From Paraburkholderia sprentiae WSM5005 (GTDB lineage: Bacteria > Pseudomonadota > Gammaproteobacteria > Burkholderiales > Burkholderiaceae): a stretch of 64,000 nt of DNA. The notes beneath the pieces are model-generated. The model was given only the letters and a program-made list of their open reading frames with translations, was not told the origin of the DNA and searched no databases. The number at the start of each line of letters is the position of its first letter. Within the stretch, counting starts at the first letter, position 1. The position numbers were made by a program, and so were the translations under genes. Of this stretch, positions 63,204 to 64,000 are shown piece after piece. The DNA lies in assembly GCF_001865575.2 (NCBI RefSeq), contig NZ_CP017562.2, positions 2,046,001-2,110,000 of the forward strand, read 5' to 3'.

Positions 63204-63937
63204 ATGAAGAAGACGCAGATCGCGCTCGCCGTTCTCGCGAGTACCTTGATGTCGACTGCGGCGCATGCGCAAAGCAGCGTCACGCTCTTCGGCCTCATGG
63301 ATACCGGAGTGACGTATGTGAGCAACCAGGGAGGCAAAAGCAACGTCAAGATGGATGACGGCGTCAACGGCCCGAACCTGTGGGGCATCAGAGGTTCGGA
63401 AGATCTCGGTGGTGGCACCAAGGCCATTTTCGAACTCGTGAACCAGTACCAGTTGAACAACGGGCAATTCCCTATGCGGCGAATTCTTTCGGCGCCAACG
63501 CCGCCTATACGAACGTGAAGTACTACACCGCGGGCTCGCCGCAGGTCAGCGTGCGCAACTGGGGTCTCGGCGCGCACTACCGATTCGGCGCGTGGTTCAC
63601 CAACGCGCTGTTCACGACCGTGCACAACTCGGCGAATGGCGGCTCGGTCTATGAAGGCTCGGTCGGTGCGCAGTACCGGTTCACACCGGCGCTGGCCACG
63701 GGCGCGTCGTATATGTACATGAAGGGCAATTCGGTCGTCGACAATAATCATGCTCACCAGCTCGCGGCGATCGTCGACTACTCGCTGTCGAAGCGGACCA
63801 GTGTTTATCTGATGGGTCTCTATCAGCGCGCAAGCTCGGGCGGCTTCGCGCAGATCAACGGCATGAACAGCGCGAACGGCGCGTCGAGCGGCCAGATCCA
63901 GGCGATCGCACGCGTCGGCTTGCATACGCACTTCTGA
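63204..63937 (+). pseudogene. Gram-negative porin gene with internal deletion and frame change
   Basis: The start is normal: AAGGAG ribosome site, signal peptide KKTQIALAVLASTLMSTAAHA and the mature porin start QSSVTLFGLMDTGVTYVSN. The frame runs through GSEDLGGGTKAIFELVNQ to about 63470 and then ends at TGA 63516-63518. From about 63470 a different frame gives YAANSFGANAAYTNVKYY and continues to the porin C-terminus (ARVGLHTHF, terminal Phe). Together the parts make only about 240 residues, against roughly 360-390 for Burkholderia general porins, so about a third of the barrel is missing. The deletion and shift coincide near 63465-63480. The gene cannot make a full barrel. Confidence 0.88.
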
Positions 63938-63959
63938 TTCGACAAGTATTCGCGAATGG

Positions 63960-63993
63960 CCTGAAGGGTGAAGCCGCCCTTCAGGTCACGTTT
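63960..63993 (+). terminator. Terminator hairpin after the porin pseudogene
   Basis: CCTGAAGGG pairs perfectly with CCCTTCAGG (9-bp stem, 8-base loop) 22 bp after the porin stop, followed by TCACGTTT. The U-run is short but the position fits the original porin transcript end. Confidence 0.65.
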
Positions 63994-64000
63994 GACAAAA

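Noticed and set aside
1..64000. tRNA, rRNA, CRISPR, insertion sequences, integrase and attachment sites
   Set aside because: I looked for these in the intergenic regions and saw no cloverleaf, spacer-repeat pattern, transposase or terminal inverted repeats. Computed searches (tRNAscan, Infernal, IS finder) were not possible.

Overview
The window is high-GC DNA with dense, mostly minus-strand genes in tight operons. The gene content is typical of Burkholderiaceae, most likely a plant- or soil-associated Paraburkholderia or Burkholderia: an AcnD/PrpF methylcitrate operon with PrpR, an AAHS aromatic-acid carrier, a LigJ/LigK ring-cleavage lower pathway, a CdiA/FhaB-type exoprotein, and a Gram-negative porin of the Burkholderia type. 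This assignment comes from gene content only. I saw no rRNA, tRNA, CRISPR array, insertion sequence or phage block.

Layout. 1-3.9 kb: 5' part of a two-partner-secretion exoprotein whose third codon is an amber stop, then a gene remnant. 3.9-7.1 kb: an MDR oxidoreductase with a heme-oxygenase-like ABM protein, a DUF305 protein and an MFS carrier. 7.3-15.2 kb: propionate (2-methylcitrate) operon prpC-acnD-prpF plus a methyltransferase, divergent from prpR; prpB is not here. 15.3-16.3 kb: a GH24 lysozyme without export signal, overlapping a small secreted protein. 16.5-20.6 kb: polyprenyl-sugar transfer genes (GT-C-like membrane protein, GtrB-like GT2, methyltransferase, GtrA flippase). 20.9-22.8 kb: an AAHS-type MFS carrier with a strong terminator and a small exported protein.

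22.8-31.8 kb: an arabinogalactan/galactan operon (ABC ATPase, binding protein, two permeases, GH42 beta-galactosidase, GH53 endo-galactanase). It faces a LacI-family regulator, with two near-identical operators in front of the first gene. 31.8-37.7 kb: a sugar-acid cluster (PdxA2, enolase-superfamily dehydratase, two MFS carriers, LysR regulator). 38.0-38.7 kb: two small uncharacterised genes.

38.8-56.2 kb: an exopolysaccharide locus containing an initiating phosphoglycosyltransferase, GDP-mannose synthesis (ManC), Wzx, Wzy, three glycosyltransferases, a PslG-like secreted glycosidase, a Wzc-type tyrosine autokinase, two different ATP-grasp proteins (ATPgrasp_ST and TupA-like) and a GlxA/AraC regulator. 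The outer-membrane exporter and the phosphatase are absent from the window.

56.2-64 kb: a tannin/gallate-type region with an AAHS carrier, LigJ hydratase, LigK/GalC aldolase, a ModA-like binding domain without signal peptide, and a tannase/feruloyl-esterase lipoprotein. The carrier operon and the tannase gene share a ~20-bp sequence at similar upstream distances, which suggests one regulator. The window ends with a porin gene broken by an internal deletion and frame change.
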